A DNA stretch of 64,000 nucleotides from Pseudomonas syringae (GTDB lineage: Bacteria > Pseudomonadota > Gammaproteobacteria > Pseudomonadales > Pseudomonadaceae). Below, piece by piece: positions 54,453 to 63,217 of the stretch. The stretch is taken from assembly GCF_001698815.1 (NCBI RefSeq), contig NZ_LGSI01000073.1, positions 124,247 through 188,246 of the forward strand, in the 5' to 3' direction. Each line of letters starts with the position of its first letter. Positions within the stretch are counted from its first letter, which is position 1. Below the pieces are notes generated by a model that worked only from the letters and a program-made list of their open reading frames with translations, had not been told where the DNA came from and did no database searches. The translations under genes and the position numbers were made by a program.

Positions 54453-54965
54453 ATGCGCACACTGATCATCGAGCCGTTGACCAAAGAAGCCTTCGCCCCT
54501 TTCGGTGATGTCATCGAAACCGACGGCAGCGATCACTTCATGATCAACAACGGCTCGACCATGCGTTTTCATCGTCTGGCCGAGGTGGAAACCGCGACGC
54601 CGGATGACAAGGCGATCATCAGTATCTTCCGCGCCGAGGCGCTGCAGATGCCGTTGACGGTGTGCATGCTGGAGCGCCATCCGCTGGGCAGCCAGGCCTT
54701 CGTGCCGCTGCTCGGCAACCCCTTTCTGATCGTGGTCGCGCCACTTGGCGATGTACCTGAATCAGAGTTGGCTCGCGCCTTCATTTCCAATGGCAGGCAG
54801 GGCGTTAATTACCATCGCGGCGTCTGGCACCACCCGGTGCTGACGATCGAAAAGCGGGATGACTTCCTGGTGGTTGATCGCAGTGGAACTGGCAATAACT
54901 GCGATGAGCATTTCTTCACTGAGAGCCAGAAGCTGGTTCTCGACCCCCACCAGCAGGTTGCGTGA
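54453..54965 (+). CDS. allA: Ureidoglycolate lyase
   Basis: The 170-residue enzyme splits ureidoglycolate into glyoxylate and urea, the last step of the pathway. It shows the family start MRTLIIEPLTKEAFAPFGDV and the GVNYHRGVWHHPVL metal/active-site segment. The start at 54453 fits the family; the longer frame reads out of the REPIN. Its stop codon lies in the first bases of a 125-bp palindromic repeat, so the last residues may have been changed by insertion. Confidence 0.95.
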   Translation: MRTLIIEPLTKEAFAPFGDVIETDGSDHFMINNGSTMRFHRLAEVETATPDDKAIISIFRAEALQMPLTVCMLERHPLGSQAFVPLLGNPFLIVVAPLGDVPESELARAFISNGRQGVNYHRGVWHHPVLTIEKRDDFLVVDRSGTGNNCDEHFFTESQKLVLDPHQQVA

Positions 54966-55085
54966 AAACGTAGCGAGCGAAGGCAAGACAAGGCGAAAAC
55001 AGGCGAGGACGCGGAGTTTAGGCTTCTAAATGAGCAGTCCGAGCCTGTTTTCAACGCAGTATTGCCGAGCGGAGTAGTTTTCACG
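54961..55085. repeat. Second copy of the palindromic element (core 125 bp)
   Basis: CGTGAAAAC (54961-54969) and GTTTTCACG (55077-55085) are the inverted ends. The internal order (GCGAGCGAAGGCAAGACAAG, then GCGGAGTTTAGG, then TTCTAAATGAGCA, then CGCAGTATTGCCGAGCG) matches the copy at 30177. Outer TIR bases are less conserved here. Its left end supplies the TGA stop of allA. Confidence 0.85.
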
Positions 55086-55146
55086 CCAGCTGCGATAAGA
55101 GAAGGGTCTGAACGTCCGTAGTGACGACAGGCAAAAGGTAAAAACC

Positions 55147-56436
55147 GTGGAAGCACATTTGATGGAATGGCTGAATCTGAGCGTGCGCTGGATTCACATG
55201 ATTGTCGGGATCGCCTGGATCGGCGCGTCCTTCTATTTCGTCTGGCTGGAGAACAACCTCAACCGGGTCAATCCGCGTGACGGTCTGTCCGGGGATTTGT
55301 GGGCCATTCACGGTGGCGGCATCTATCACCTGGAAAAGTACAAGCTCGCGCCACCGACCATGCCCGACAACCTGCACTGGTTCAAATGGGAAGCGTATTT
55401 CACCTGGATGTCCGGCGTCGCGCTGTTGTGCGTGGTGTTTTACGCCAATCCGACCTTGTATCTGCTGGCTCCGGGCAGCAGCCTGTCTGGCCTTGAAGGC
55501 GTTGCGCTAGGCCTTGGTTCGTTGTTCGTCGGCTGGTTCGTGTACAGCTTTCTCTGCGACTCGGCGTTGGGCAAACGCCCTGCCCTGCTCGGCTTTATCC
55601 TGTTCGTCCTGCTGATCGCTGCGGCCTACGGCTTTAGCAAAGTGTTCAGCGGGCGCGGCGCTTATCTGCATGTCGGCGCGATCATCGGCACGATCATGGT
55701 CGGCAACGTCTTCCGCATCATCATGCCCGCCCAGCGTGCGCTGGTAGCGGCCATTGCCGAGAACCGCACGCCGGACCCGTCGCTGCCCGCCAAAGGCCTG
55801 TTGCGGTCGCGGCACAACAACTATTTCACCTTGCCGGTGCTGTTCATCATGATCAGCAACCACTTCCCGAGCACCTACGGCAGCCAGTACAACTGGTTGA
55901 TCCTGGCCGGGATCGCGGTTTTGGCGGTGCTGGTTCGCCACTACTTCAACACCCGTCACAACAGCCATAAATACGCCTGGACGTTGCCGGTCGCAGCGCT
56001 CGGCATGGTGTGTCTGGCTTATGTGACCGGTCCAGCGCCAATGCCAAGAGCGCCGGAAGCCGCGAAGATCAACTATCAGCCGCTGCCGGGTACAGCCATT
56101 GGCGGTTATCGCCATGACGAAGCCAGGCCCGAACCTGCGCCCGCGCCGGTTGAAGTTGCCAAGGCCAGCCCCGGTGTCGATTTCGAAAAGGTGCACAGCG
56201 TGATTCAGGAACGCTGCGCGGTGTGTCATTCAGCCAAGCCCACCAGCCCGCTGTTCAGCACCGCGCCGGCTGGAATCATGTTCGACACGCCGCAACAGAT
56301 CCAGCAACTGGCGCCGCGTATCCAGGCCCAGGCCGTGGTCTCGCAAATCATGCCGCTGGGCAACATCACCCAGATGACTCAACAGGAACGTGAGTTGCTG
56401 GGGCAATGGATTGATAAGGGGGCGCAGACTAATTGA
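55147..56436 (+). CDS. puuD: Membrane urate hydroxylase with cytochrome c domain
   Basis: The 429-residue inner-membrane enzyme oxidises urate to 5-hydroxyisourate and replaces soluble uricase in this pathway. About eight helices (first: WIHMIVGIAWIGASFYF) form the urate oxidase N domain, and a C-terminal cytochrome c domain carries CAVCH near residue 357 and QIMPLGN for the Met ligand, so electrons would go to the respiratory chain. The GTG with AAAGG eight bases before is chosen; an ATG five codons later is possible. Confidence 0.94.
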   Translation: MEAHLMEWLNLSVRWIHMIVGIAWIGASFYFVWLENNLNRVNPRDGLSGDLWAIHGGGIYHLEKYKLAPPTMPDNLHWFKWEAYFTWMSGVALLCVVFYANPTLYLLAPGSSLSGLEGVALGLGSLFVGWFVYSFLCDSALGKRPALLGFILFVLLIAAAYGFSKVFSGRGAYLHVGAIIGTIMVGNVFRIIMPAQRALVAAIAENRTPDPSLPAKGLLRSRHNNYFTLPVLFIMISNHFPSTYGSQYNWLILAGIAVLAVLVRHYFNTRHNSHKYAWTLPVAALGMVCLAYVTGPAPMPRAPEAAKINYQPLPGTAIGGYRHDEARPEPAPAPVEVAKASPGVDFEKVHSVIQERCAVCHSAKPTSPLFSTAPAGIMFDTPQQIQQLAPRIQAQAVVSQIMPLGNITQMTQQERELLGQWIDKGAQTN

Positions 56437-56448
56437 GGTAGCCCCCTC

Positions 56449-56539
56449 GGTGAGAGCGAGCTTGCTCGCGAATGCACTGTCATACCTGACGCCAATCGGC
56501 GTATGTACCGGCCTCTTCACGAATAAATTCGCTCCTACA
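56449..56539. repeat. REPIN after puuD
   Basis: TGAGAGCGAGCTTGCTCGCG and a decayed inverted arm (TTCACGAATAAATTCGCTCCTAC) flank about 45 bases. Confidence 0.8.
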
Positions 56540-56601
56540 GTCGTCAACGGTTTACCCGATATCGTGATCCAAACGTTGTACCGGTCAGCCCCGCTGCCCT
56601 T

Positions 56602-56618
56602 AAAAAATAAAAATAAAA
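56602..56618 (+). promoter_or_regulatory. A-rich Hfq/Crc-like motif before the frameshifted permease
   Basis: Tandem AAAAAT/AAAAAT/AAAA just before GAGG matches AANAANAA several times. As with the motif at 48818, this suggests catabolite repression of a purine transporter. Confidence 0.45.
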
Positions 56619-56631
56619 TCCGAGGTGTTGC

Positions 56632-57988
56632 ATGTCCGAGTCCACTCACGCGCGCATCCCCGCCGCGCCACCAAGACAACCCCTGCCACTGCTGCAATTG
56701 TTCCTGGTGGGCCTGCAACACGTCCTATTGATGTATGGCGGCGCCATCGCCGTGCCGCTGATCATCGGTCAGGCCGCTGGCTTGTCCCGGGAAGAAATCG
56801 CCTTTCTGATCAACGCCGATCTGCTGGTCGCGGGCATTGCTACGGTCGTGCAGTCGCTGGGCATCGGGCCGTTGGGGATTCGCATGCCAGTGATGATGGG
56901 GCGCCAGTTTCGCCGCAGTCGGCAGCATGGTGGTGATGGCCGGAACGCCGGGGATCGGTATGCCGGGCATCTTCGGTGCGACCATTGCGGCCGGTTTCTT
57001 CGGCCTGCTGATCGCGCCGTTCATGTCGAAGATCGTGCGTTTCTTCCCGCCGCTGGTGACTGGCACGGTAATCACGTCGATCGGCCTTTCATTATTTCCC
57101 GTCGCGGTGAACTGGGCCGGCGGCGGCAGCAAGGCGACCAGTTTCGGCGATCCGATTTATCTGCTTGTCGCGGCATTGGTTTTGCTCACCATCCTGCTCA
57201 TCAACCGCTTCATGCGCGGCTTCTGGGTGAACATTTCAGTGTTGATCGGCATGGCGCTGGGTTACGTGCTGGCCGGGCTGATCGGCATGGTCGACCTGAC
57301 GGGTCTGGCCCAGGCAGACTGGATCAAAGTCGTGACCCCGCTGCACTTCGGCATGCCACAGTTTCATCTCGCACCGATCCTGTCCATGTGCCTGGTGGTG
57401 GTGATCATCTTCGTCGAATCCACCGGCATGTTCCTGGCTCTGGGCAAGATCACCGACCGCGAAGTCACCCCTGCCATGCTGCGGCGCGGTTTGCTCTGCG
57501 ATGCGGCGGCGTCGTTTCTGGCGGGCTTCCTTAATACCTTCACGCACTCCTCGTTCGCGCAAAACATTGGTCTGGTGCAGATGACCGGCGTGCGCTGCCG
57601 ATCCGTCACGGTGGTGGCCGGCGCGTTTCTGATCACCCTGAGCCTGTTGCCCAAGGCGGCGTTTCTGGTGGCCTCGATCCCGCCTGCTGTTCTGGGTGGT
57701 GCGGCCATCGCCATGTTCGGCATGGTGGCGGCGACCGGGATCAAGATTCTCCAGGAAGCGGACATCGGCGACCGGCGCAATCAATTGCTGGTGGCGGTGA
57801 GCATCGGCATGGGCCTGATTCCAGTAGTACGTCCGGAATTCTTCGCTCATCTGCCGCACTGGATGGGGCCGATCACCCACAGCGGCATTGCCATGGCGAC
57901 CCTCAGCGCGGTGCTGCTGAACCTGTTGTTCAATATTCTCGGTGGCGTGGATCGCCAAGCATCGAGCGACGCCGTGCATCCACGTTGA
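56632..57988 (+). pseudogene. NCS2-family urate/xanthine permease with +1 frameshift
   Basis: The first 88 codons encode a normal NCS2 xanthine/urate permease start (LLQLFLVGLQHVLLMYGGAI, GPLGIRMPVMMG). After a run of four G at 56898-56901 the frame changes by +1; the protein continues in the other frame as SFAAVGSMVVMAGTPGIG to the end at 57988. Removing one G restores about 450 residues with motifs such as VESTGMFLALGKI and NTFTHSSFAQNIG. No early stop occurs elsewhere. The break is either a real inactivation, a phase-variable G-tract or a sequencing error. Confidence 0.88.
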
Positions 57989-58127
57989 TCGAGTGCGTGG
58001 CACGGACGATCACCTGCGGGCAGACGTGCCCCAGTTTCGTCACCTGTGCTCCGTCGCAGCGCACTTGAGCCTGATGGCGAGAGCCAGTATTCTCCGCCGC
58101 CGCGCCAAAACCGCACATCTTTGGATC

Positions 58128-58163
58128 CTGACCAAGCGGACAGCTAGCTGACCGAGCGGTCAG
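58128..58163 (+). promoter_or_regulatory. Tandem RutR-like palindromes before tsx
   Basis: CTGACCAAGCGGACAG (58128-58143) and CTGACCGAGCGGTCAG (58148-58163) are 20 bp apart. The second is perfect in both arms. TATAAA at 58167-58172 could be the -10, so the second site would occupy the promoter spacer. A weaker related sequence is at 58283-58298. The rest of the 379-bp gap 57989-58367 shows no gene. Confidence 0.6.
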
Positions 58164-58367
58164 CTGTATAAATTTCGGGAAAAACACCTTGAATCGACAG
58201 CCCAGAAAGCTTTCGATTGCACTTTTGCGCTTTTTTTATGGCATTGGCCCAGCTCTTGCTATGTATCAAACGCAACTCAAAGCTGACCAAACAGACATGT
58301 TTTAACCGGCAATAAAAGGCGCCAAAACAGAGCGCCAAAAACATACCTATCAACAGGGGAGCACCGC

Positions 58368-59153
58368 ATGAACCGCACTATTTCCAGCCTGGTATTTGCC
58401 GGCAGTTTGTTGGCCGCCGGACAGACGATGGCCGGCGACCTTCTACAATGGCAGAGCAACAGCCTGACGTATCTGAACGGTCGCGACTTCGCAGTCAATC
58501 CGTCGAATCAACAGACCTTCACCTTTGAACATGCTGACGGCTGGAAATACGGCGACAACTTCCTGTTCATCGACAAGATTTTTTATAACGGCAAAGGCGA
58601 CGCCACTTCAGGCGATAACACTTATTACGGCGAGATCTCCCCACGCTTGTCCATGGGCAAGATCTTCGGTCAGAAATTCGAGTTCGGCCCAATTTCCGAC
58701 GTATTGCTCGCCGCAACTTATGAGTTTGGTGAAGGCGACAACGAGTCATACCTGATCGGTCCGGGCTTCGACCTGAACATTCCCGGTTTCGACTACTTCC
58801 AGCTGAACTTCTACAAGCGCTACACCGACGGCCATCGCCAAGGCTACGGTGCCTGGCAGGTAACTCCGGTGTGGTCCTACACCATTCCCGTGGGCAAATC
58901 GGATATCCTGATCGACGGTTTCATGGACTGGGTTGTGGATAACAAGTCCGACCACAACGGCGAATACAAATCCAACGTGCACTTCAACCCACAGATCAAA
59001 TACGACCTGGGCAAAGCGTTGAACCTGCCGGATCGCCAGCTGTACGTCGGTATCGAGTACGACTACTGGAGCGACAAGTACGGTATCGAAGACACCAAGT
59101 ACTTCGATACCAACCAGAATACGGCCAGTTTGTTGGTGAAAGTTTTCTTCTGA
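58368..59153 (+). CDS. Nucleoside-specific outer-membrane channel (Tsx-like)
   Basis: The 261-residue outer-membrane barrel has a signal peptide (MNRTISSLVFAGSLLAAGQTMA) and alternating beta strands ending in Phe (LLVKVFF), the outer-membrane assembly signal. The segments LLQWQSNSLTYLNG and QLYVGIEYDYWSDKYG fit the Tsx/OmpK family that takes up nucleosides. It closes the purine island and shares the RutR-like sites with xdhA and the permease. Confidence 0.9.
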   Translation: MNRTISSLVFAGSLLAAGQTMAGDLLQWQSNSLTYLNGRDFAVNPSNQQTFTFEHADGWKYGDNFLFIDKIFYNGKGDATSGDNTYYGEISPRLSMGKIFGQKFEFGPISDVLLAATYEFGEGDNESYLIGPGFDLNIPGFDYFQLNFYKRYTDGHRQGYGAWQVTPVWSYTIPVGKSDILIDGFMDWVVDNKSDHNGEYKSNVHFNPQIKYDLGKALNLPDRQLYVGIEYDYWSDKYGIEDTKYFDTNQNTASLLVKVFF

Positions 59154-59162
59154 TCGAACGCT

Positions 59163-59187
59163 GGCGAGGGCCATCAGCGCCCTCGCC
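59163..59187 (+). terminator. GC-rich stem-loop after tsx
   Basis: GGCGAGGG and CCCTCGCC pair around a short loop ten bases after the tsx stop, followed by GTTGTC; the T content is low, so it is a weak or Rho-assisted terminator. Confidence 0.6.
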
Positions 59188-59401
59188 GTTGTCACCTGAC
59201 CGATTTCGCTTGATGGCAGCGGCATGTGAATTGTTTTTTCACATCCCTTTGACCCCTCATTGACTAGTCCCTCCCTAAGATCTGCAGCCAGGCAGTCACT
59301 CATTCCTTGAGTGCCGGCACAGTTACGGTCTTCAGCACACCTGTGAATTACGACGCTGTCGATTTTGATTAACCGACCCAGACGGTAGATAGCGCCTCAT
59401 C

Positions 59402-60097
59402 ATGGAATCACTGTTCAGCCGAATCGTCGCTCATGGCCGAGCGAGCAATAAACCGGGCACTGGCGTTCCGGCTCGCTATCAGAAGCTGGTGGTGATGCTG
59501 TCTTTTTTCATCCTGGCGGTATTGATCGGCCTGTGGTTCCTGCGCGCATCGGCGCCGGTGGACCTGGCTCAGGGCCGCAATATGCGCAATGCCGATGTGT
59601 ATGCGCGCTGGGCCAAAGGCGAACTGGTGGTGCTGGTTCGGCATGCCGAGCGCTGCGATCACTCCACCAATCCTTGCCTTGATGTCGCCGACGGCATTAC
59701 CCGCAAGGGTCGGAGCGCGGCCGTTGAGCTGGGTAATTCCTTCCGCACGCTGGGCCTGGCCAATGCCGATATCTTCAGCAGTCCGCTGGCCCGAACCCGG
59801 CAGACCTCGACCTTCGCCTTCAATCAGGCAAGTGCGGGTGAAGACTGGCTGATCAACTGTCGGCGCACCATGCTGGAGGATGTGCTGCGCCACAAAGCCG
59901 ACCACCGCAATCTGATCCTGGTCACTCACAGCGAATGCATCGACCAGCTGGAGCGGTCTCTACAGGTGTCGTCGCGCTCAATGCTTGATTACGGCAGCTC
60001 GCTGTTCGTCGCCGTGGATCCCGAAGACCATACCGCGCACGTCCTGGGTTTTCTCGACGCGCCAGACTGGAAGTCCGTACTTGCCAAACGCCCGTAA
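59402..60097 (+). CDS. Histidine phosphatase (Ais/PmrG-like)
   Basis: The 231-residue protein has an N-terminal membrane helix (VVMLSFFILAVLIGLWFL, about residues 30-48) and a histidine phosphatase domain with RHAERCDHS (catalytic RH) and later LVTHSECID. This fits the periplasmic lipopolysaccharide core heptose-phosphate phosphatases such as Ais. It is followed after 34 bp by a PAP2 phosphatase, so the pair may modify LPS or lipid phosphates. Confidence 0.85.
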   Translation: MESLFSRIVAHGRASNKPGTGVPARYQKLVVMLSFFILAVLIGLWFLRASAPVDLAQGRNMRNADVYARWAKGELVVLVRHAERCDHSTNPCLDVADGITRKGRSAAVELGNSFRTLGLANADIFSSPLARTRQTSTFAFNQASAGEDWLINCRRTMLEDVLRHKADHRNLILVTHSECIDQLERSLQVSSRSMLDYGSSLFVAVDPEDHTAHVLGFLDAPDWKSVLAKRP

Positions 60098-60131
60098 CCA
60101 TCATGAATAACATCAAGCCGGGACATGCCGC

Positions 60132-60968
60132 GTGAATAATCCAAAACTTCAGTTTTATCTAATCAATATTGGTCTGCCGTTGTTCCTGGCACTTTCAATA
60201 TTTGTTGTGTTCGACTTGACGCAACTGGACGTGGCAATCAGCAATCTCCTGTATAACGCCGACAGCCACACGTTCTGGCTGGAACATAACAAATTGTTCG
60301 AGGACATCACCCACCGCTGGGCACGGATCATTCCGAACTGGACAGGTGAAGCTGCGATTATCGGTGCTGTGCTGTCTTTTCTGTGGCCCCGATTCAACGC
60401 TGAAAAACATGTGAGGATGATTGCCTTTTTAGAGAGAACTCAGATCGCAAGGCTGTTGAAGTTCTGCACGCGGCACCGTCGCGACTTCCTATTCCTGGTC
60501 CTCTCCTTCGCAATAACCACCGGTGTTATCCACTACTTCAAAAGCCACACCAGCATCTACTGCCCTATCGAAACAACGCTGTATGGCGGCACCATGGAAA
60601 AGAAAGAGTGGTTCGAAAATTTCAGCCTGCTGCGTGAAGCCGGTGAAGGTCGCTGCTGGCCCGGCGGCCATGCCTCCGGTGGCTTTACCATGCTCGCCCT
60701 GTACTTCGTCGCCCGTCGTTATCGCTGGCGGCATGCCAAGACGCTACTCTCCTGGACGTTATTGCTAGGCATGGTTTATGGGACCACCCGGGTATTACAA
60801 GGCTGGCACTTTATGTCGCACACCTTCTGGGCCGGTATTCTGGTGTGGTTCTCTGCATTCTTTACTGCGCTGGCATTTTATGGCCGACGCGTCCTGGAGT
60901 TACCGCTGCGTAAAAAGACTGCTCCGGTAGTTCCAGCGGCGCCAGCCGAGTTCGTCGCAGATAACTAA
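60132..60968 (+). CDS. PAP2-family membrane phosphatase
   Basis: The 278-residue inner-membrane protein has about six helices and PAP2 motifs: the PGGHASGG segment (PSGH-like, with Gly in place of Ser) and TRVLQGWHFMSHTFWAG (SRxxxxxH-like). Such enzymes dephosphorylate lipid phosphates or lipid A. The substrate is not shown. It is probably co-transcribed with the upstream histidine phosphatase (34 bp gap). Confidence 0.85.
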   Translation: MNNPKLQFYLINIGLPLFLALSIFVVFDLTQLDVAISNLLYNADSHTFWLEHNKLFEDITHRWARIIPNWTGEAAIIGAVLSFLWPRFNAEKHVRMIAFLERTQIARLLKFCTRHRRDFLFLVLSFAITTGVIHYFKSHTSIYCPIETTLYGGTMEKKEWFENFSLLREAGEGRCWPGGHASGGFTMLALYFVARRYRWRHAKTLLSWTLLLGMVYGTTRVLQGWHFMSHTFWAGILVWFSAFFTALAFYGRRVLELPLRKKTAPVVPAAPAEFVADN

Positions 60969-61037
60969 TAGCAGCATGGAGAAATTTTTCATGCAACGCT
61001 GACTCATTTTTTACTTTTGACTTGGCATTATTCATTC

Positions 61038-61062
61038 AGGGTCGGACGCAATGTCCGACCCT
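61038..61062. terminator. Stem-loop after PAP2 gene
   Basis: AGGGTCGGAC and GTCCGACCCT make a perfect 10-bp stem with a 5-base loop. No U-run follows. It separates the phosphatase pair from the next gene. Confidence 0.55.
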
Positions 61063-61115
61063 CGCGTATTGCCCGAACAACAATGACTTCGCTGGCCCAC
61101 TTCTGAGTTTCAAAC

Positions 61116-61886
61116 ATGAATAAACTACCGCAGATCACGCTCGCGTTCTGGATCATGAAAATCTGTGCAACCACATTAGGCGAGACAGCCGGTGATTTGC
61201 TGTCCATGACGCTGGATGTGGGCTATGCGATAAGTTCGTTGATATTGATCAGCGTATTCGTTGCGACACTTTTCACTCAACTGGCATCCAGGCGTTACCA
61301 CCCGGCTCTTTACTGGATCGTGATTCTTTCTACCAGCACGGCTGGCACGACCATGTCGGACTTCATGGATCGCACGCTCGGCCTTGGCTACGCCACTGGC
61401 TCGGCCATATTGATTGCGATCCTGCTGGCGATATTCGCCGCCTGGTATTTCAGTGAGAAATCCCTGTCAGTGGACCGTATTACCACCCTCAAAGGTGAGC
61501 TGTTCTATTGGTTCGCAATCCTGTTCTCGAACACGCTGGGCACCGCATTGGGCGACTTCCTGGCAGACGACTCGGGATTGGGTTTCGCCGGTGGGGCGTT
61601 GTTGATCGGCGGCGCCATTGCAGTAGTCGTTGCGCTCAAGTTCTTCACCAGGATTTCGACGGTGCTACTGTTTTGGGTGGCGTTCGTCCTGACGCGGCCT
61701 TTCGGCGCGACGTTGGGCGACTTCCTGACCAAGCCCTTTGACAAGGGCGGCCTGGATTTTGGCACGGTCGGCTCGTCGCTGGTGTTGTTGGCGGTGCTGG
61801 TCGCGCTGGTGGTGCTGGCGACCTTTTACAACAGCCAGAAAAAAACACAGAAAAGTCAGGCCGCCATCGGCTTCACTCAGGGATAA
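61116..61886 (+). CDS. Four-repeat membrane protein (COG4705-like)
   Basis: The 256-residue inner-membrane protein has about eight helices arranged as four repeats. Each repeat has the pattern T-x-G-[TE]-x-x-x-D-[LF] followed by G-[LY]-G: TTLGETAGDLL, TAGTTMSDFMDRTLGLGYA, NTLGTALGDFLADDSGLGFA and FGATLGDFLTKPFDKGGLDF. The repeated Asp in a membrane setting suggests a transporter or channel with internal symmetry. The family is known only as uncharacterised membrane protein. Confidence 0.8.
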   Translation: MNKLPQITLAFWIMKICATTLGETAGDLLSMTLDVGYAISSLILISVFVATLFTQLASRRYHPALYWIVILSTSTAGTTMSDFMDRTLGLGYATGSAILIAILLAIFAAWYFSEKSLSVDRITTLKGELFYWFAILFSNTLGTALGDFLADDSGLGFAGGALLIGGAIAVVVALKFFTRISTVLLFWVAFVLTRPFGATLGDFLTKPFDKGGLDFGTVGSSLVLLAVLVALVVLATFYNSQKKTQKSQAAIGFTQG

Positions 61887-61916
61887 GCAAGGTCCCGCGA
61901 TCATTCTTTGGGCAGG

Positions 61917-62147
61917 TCAGAAATCCCGTGGCGATTCCCACGGCAACGGCTTACCTGCCCGAATATTCGAATTGATCGAGCGCAACAGTTCCAGCGGGTC
62001 ACGGTCAGTGCGGGCATGGCTTTGTTCGTCGACCCAGCTGGTGACCTGTTTGCGCTCAAGACTCGGTCGCAGATGAAGAATCTCTACCAGCTGGCGCTCG
62101 CACTGTTGTGCATACGCGACCACGCTGGAAAACAAAGGGCTATTCAT
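61917..62147 (-). CDS. Small hypothetical protein coupled to the DUF808 gene
   Basis: A 76-residue soluble protein without recognised domain (MNSPLFSSVVAYAQQCERQ at the N-terminus, PLPWESPRDF at the end). It follows the DUF808 gene with no gap: the DUF808 TGA is directly followed by an ATG at 62165, and GCGAGG nine bases before the ATG at 62147 favours that later start. Probably co-translated with its neighbour; function unknown. Confidence 0.6.
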   Translation of the reverse strand: MNSPLFSSVVAYAQQCERQLVEILHLRPSLERKQVTSWVDEQSHARTDRDPLELLRSINSNIRAGKPLPWESPRDF

Positions 62148-62165
62148 TGAGTCGAACCTCGCCAT

Positions 62166-63074
62166 TCAGGCCCTGATACGTTTCCATATTTTCCCGGCAA
62201 CGGTCACCAGTAACACCAGCAGTGCGCCCGCTACCAGCCCCGCGACGGCGTCGATGACCGTCGGGACAACCATTGAAAAGCCACCCACCGACTCAGCAGC
62301 ACGCTGGGTCAGGTTTTCGCTCCAGTGATGAGCGAATGGCAGGCCGTGGGTGAGGATACCGCCGCCGACCATGAACATGGCAGCTGTACCGACAATAGAC
62401 AGCACTTTCATCAGCACCGGCGCCAGCCAGAGCAACGCACCGCCGACTGCTTGCAAGGCCGAATTGGCGCCCTTCTTCAGATACAGCCCAAGATCGTCAA
62501 GCTTGACGATGCCGGCTACCAGGCCATAAACGCCGACGGTGATCAACACCGCCACGATCACCAGCACGCCGACCTGATCCATGAACGGCCGGGTGGAAAC
62601 CACGCCCAACGCGAGCACGATGATTTCAGCCGACAGAATGAAGTCGGTGCGAATCGCGCCCTTGATGCGCTCCTTCTCGAAAGCCACCATGTCGACGTTC
62701 TGGTCGGCCGTGGCCTGCTTGCGTTGCTGGTGCTCGGCTTCGGTTTCAGGGTGCAGCCATTTGTGCGCGAGCTTTTCGAAACCCTCGAAGCACAGGAACG
62801 CACCGCCAATCATCAGCAGCGGCAAGATCCCCCACGGCGCGAAAGCACTGATCAGCAATGCGGCGGGTACCAGAATCGCCTTGTTGAGCAGCGACCCCTT
62901 GGCCACGGCCCAAACCACCGGCAGTTCACGGTCAGCACTGACGCCAGTGACTTGCTGCGCGTTGAGCGCGAGATCGTCGCCCAGCACACCGGCAGTTTTT
63001 TTTGCAGCGAGCGAGACATCGTCAAGCAGCGTTGCGATGTCATCCAGAAGAGTCAGCAAGCTTCCAGCAGCCAC
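62166..63074 (-). CDS. DUF808-family inner-membrane protein (YedI-like)
   Basis: The 302-residue protein has about five to six helices and the DUF808 phrases LLTLLDDIATLLDDVS, TAGVLGDDLALNAQQVTG and GGAFLCFEGFEKLAHK. GTG at 63074 is the most likely start: AAGGA lies nine bases before it and the family begins A-G-S-x-L-L-T-L-L-D-D. The function of the family is unknown. Confidence 0.85.
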   Translation of the reverse strand: MAAGSLLTLLDDIATLLDDVSLAAKKTAGVLGDDLALNAQQVTGVSADRELPVVWAVAKGSLLNKAILVPAALLISAFAPWGILPLLMIGGAFLCFEGFEKLAHKWLHPETEAEHQQRKQATADQNVDMVAFEKERIKGAIRTDFILSAEIIVLALGVVSTRPFMDQVGVLVIVAVLITVGVYGLVAGIVKLDDLGLYLKKGANSALQAVGGALLWLAPVLMKVLSIVGTAAMFMVGGGILTHGLPFAHHWSENLTQRAAESVGGFSMVVPTVIDAVAGLVAGALLVLLVTVAGKIWKRIRA

Positions 63075-63217
63075 AGGCAATATCCTTAAACAATCAATGA
63101 AAATCAAACTGGCGCTATTGAACCATAGCCGTGCTGGCAAATGCCGCGATCTTGAGGCTCGCGTGAGGGCGGTGCTACCATGCGCCTCCGCTGAACGGGC
63201 AAGGAAACCTCTGGTTT

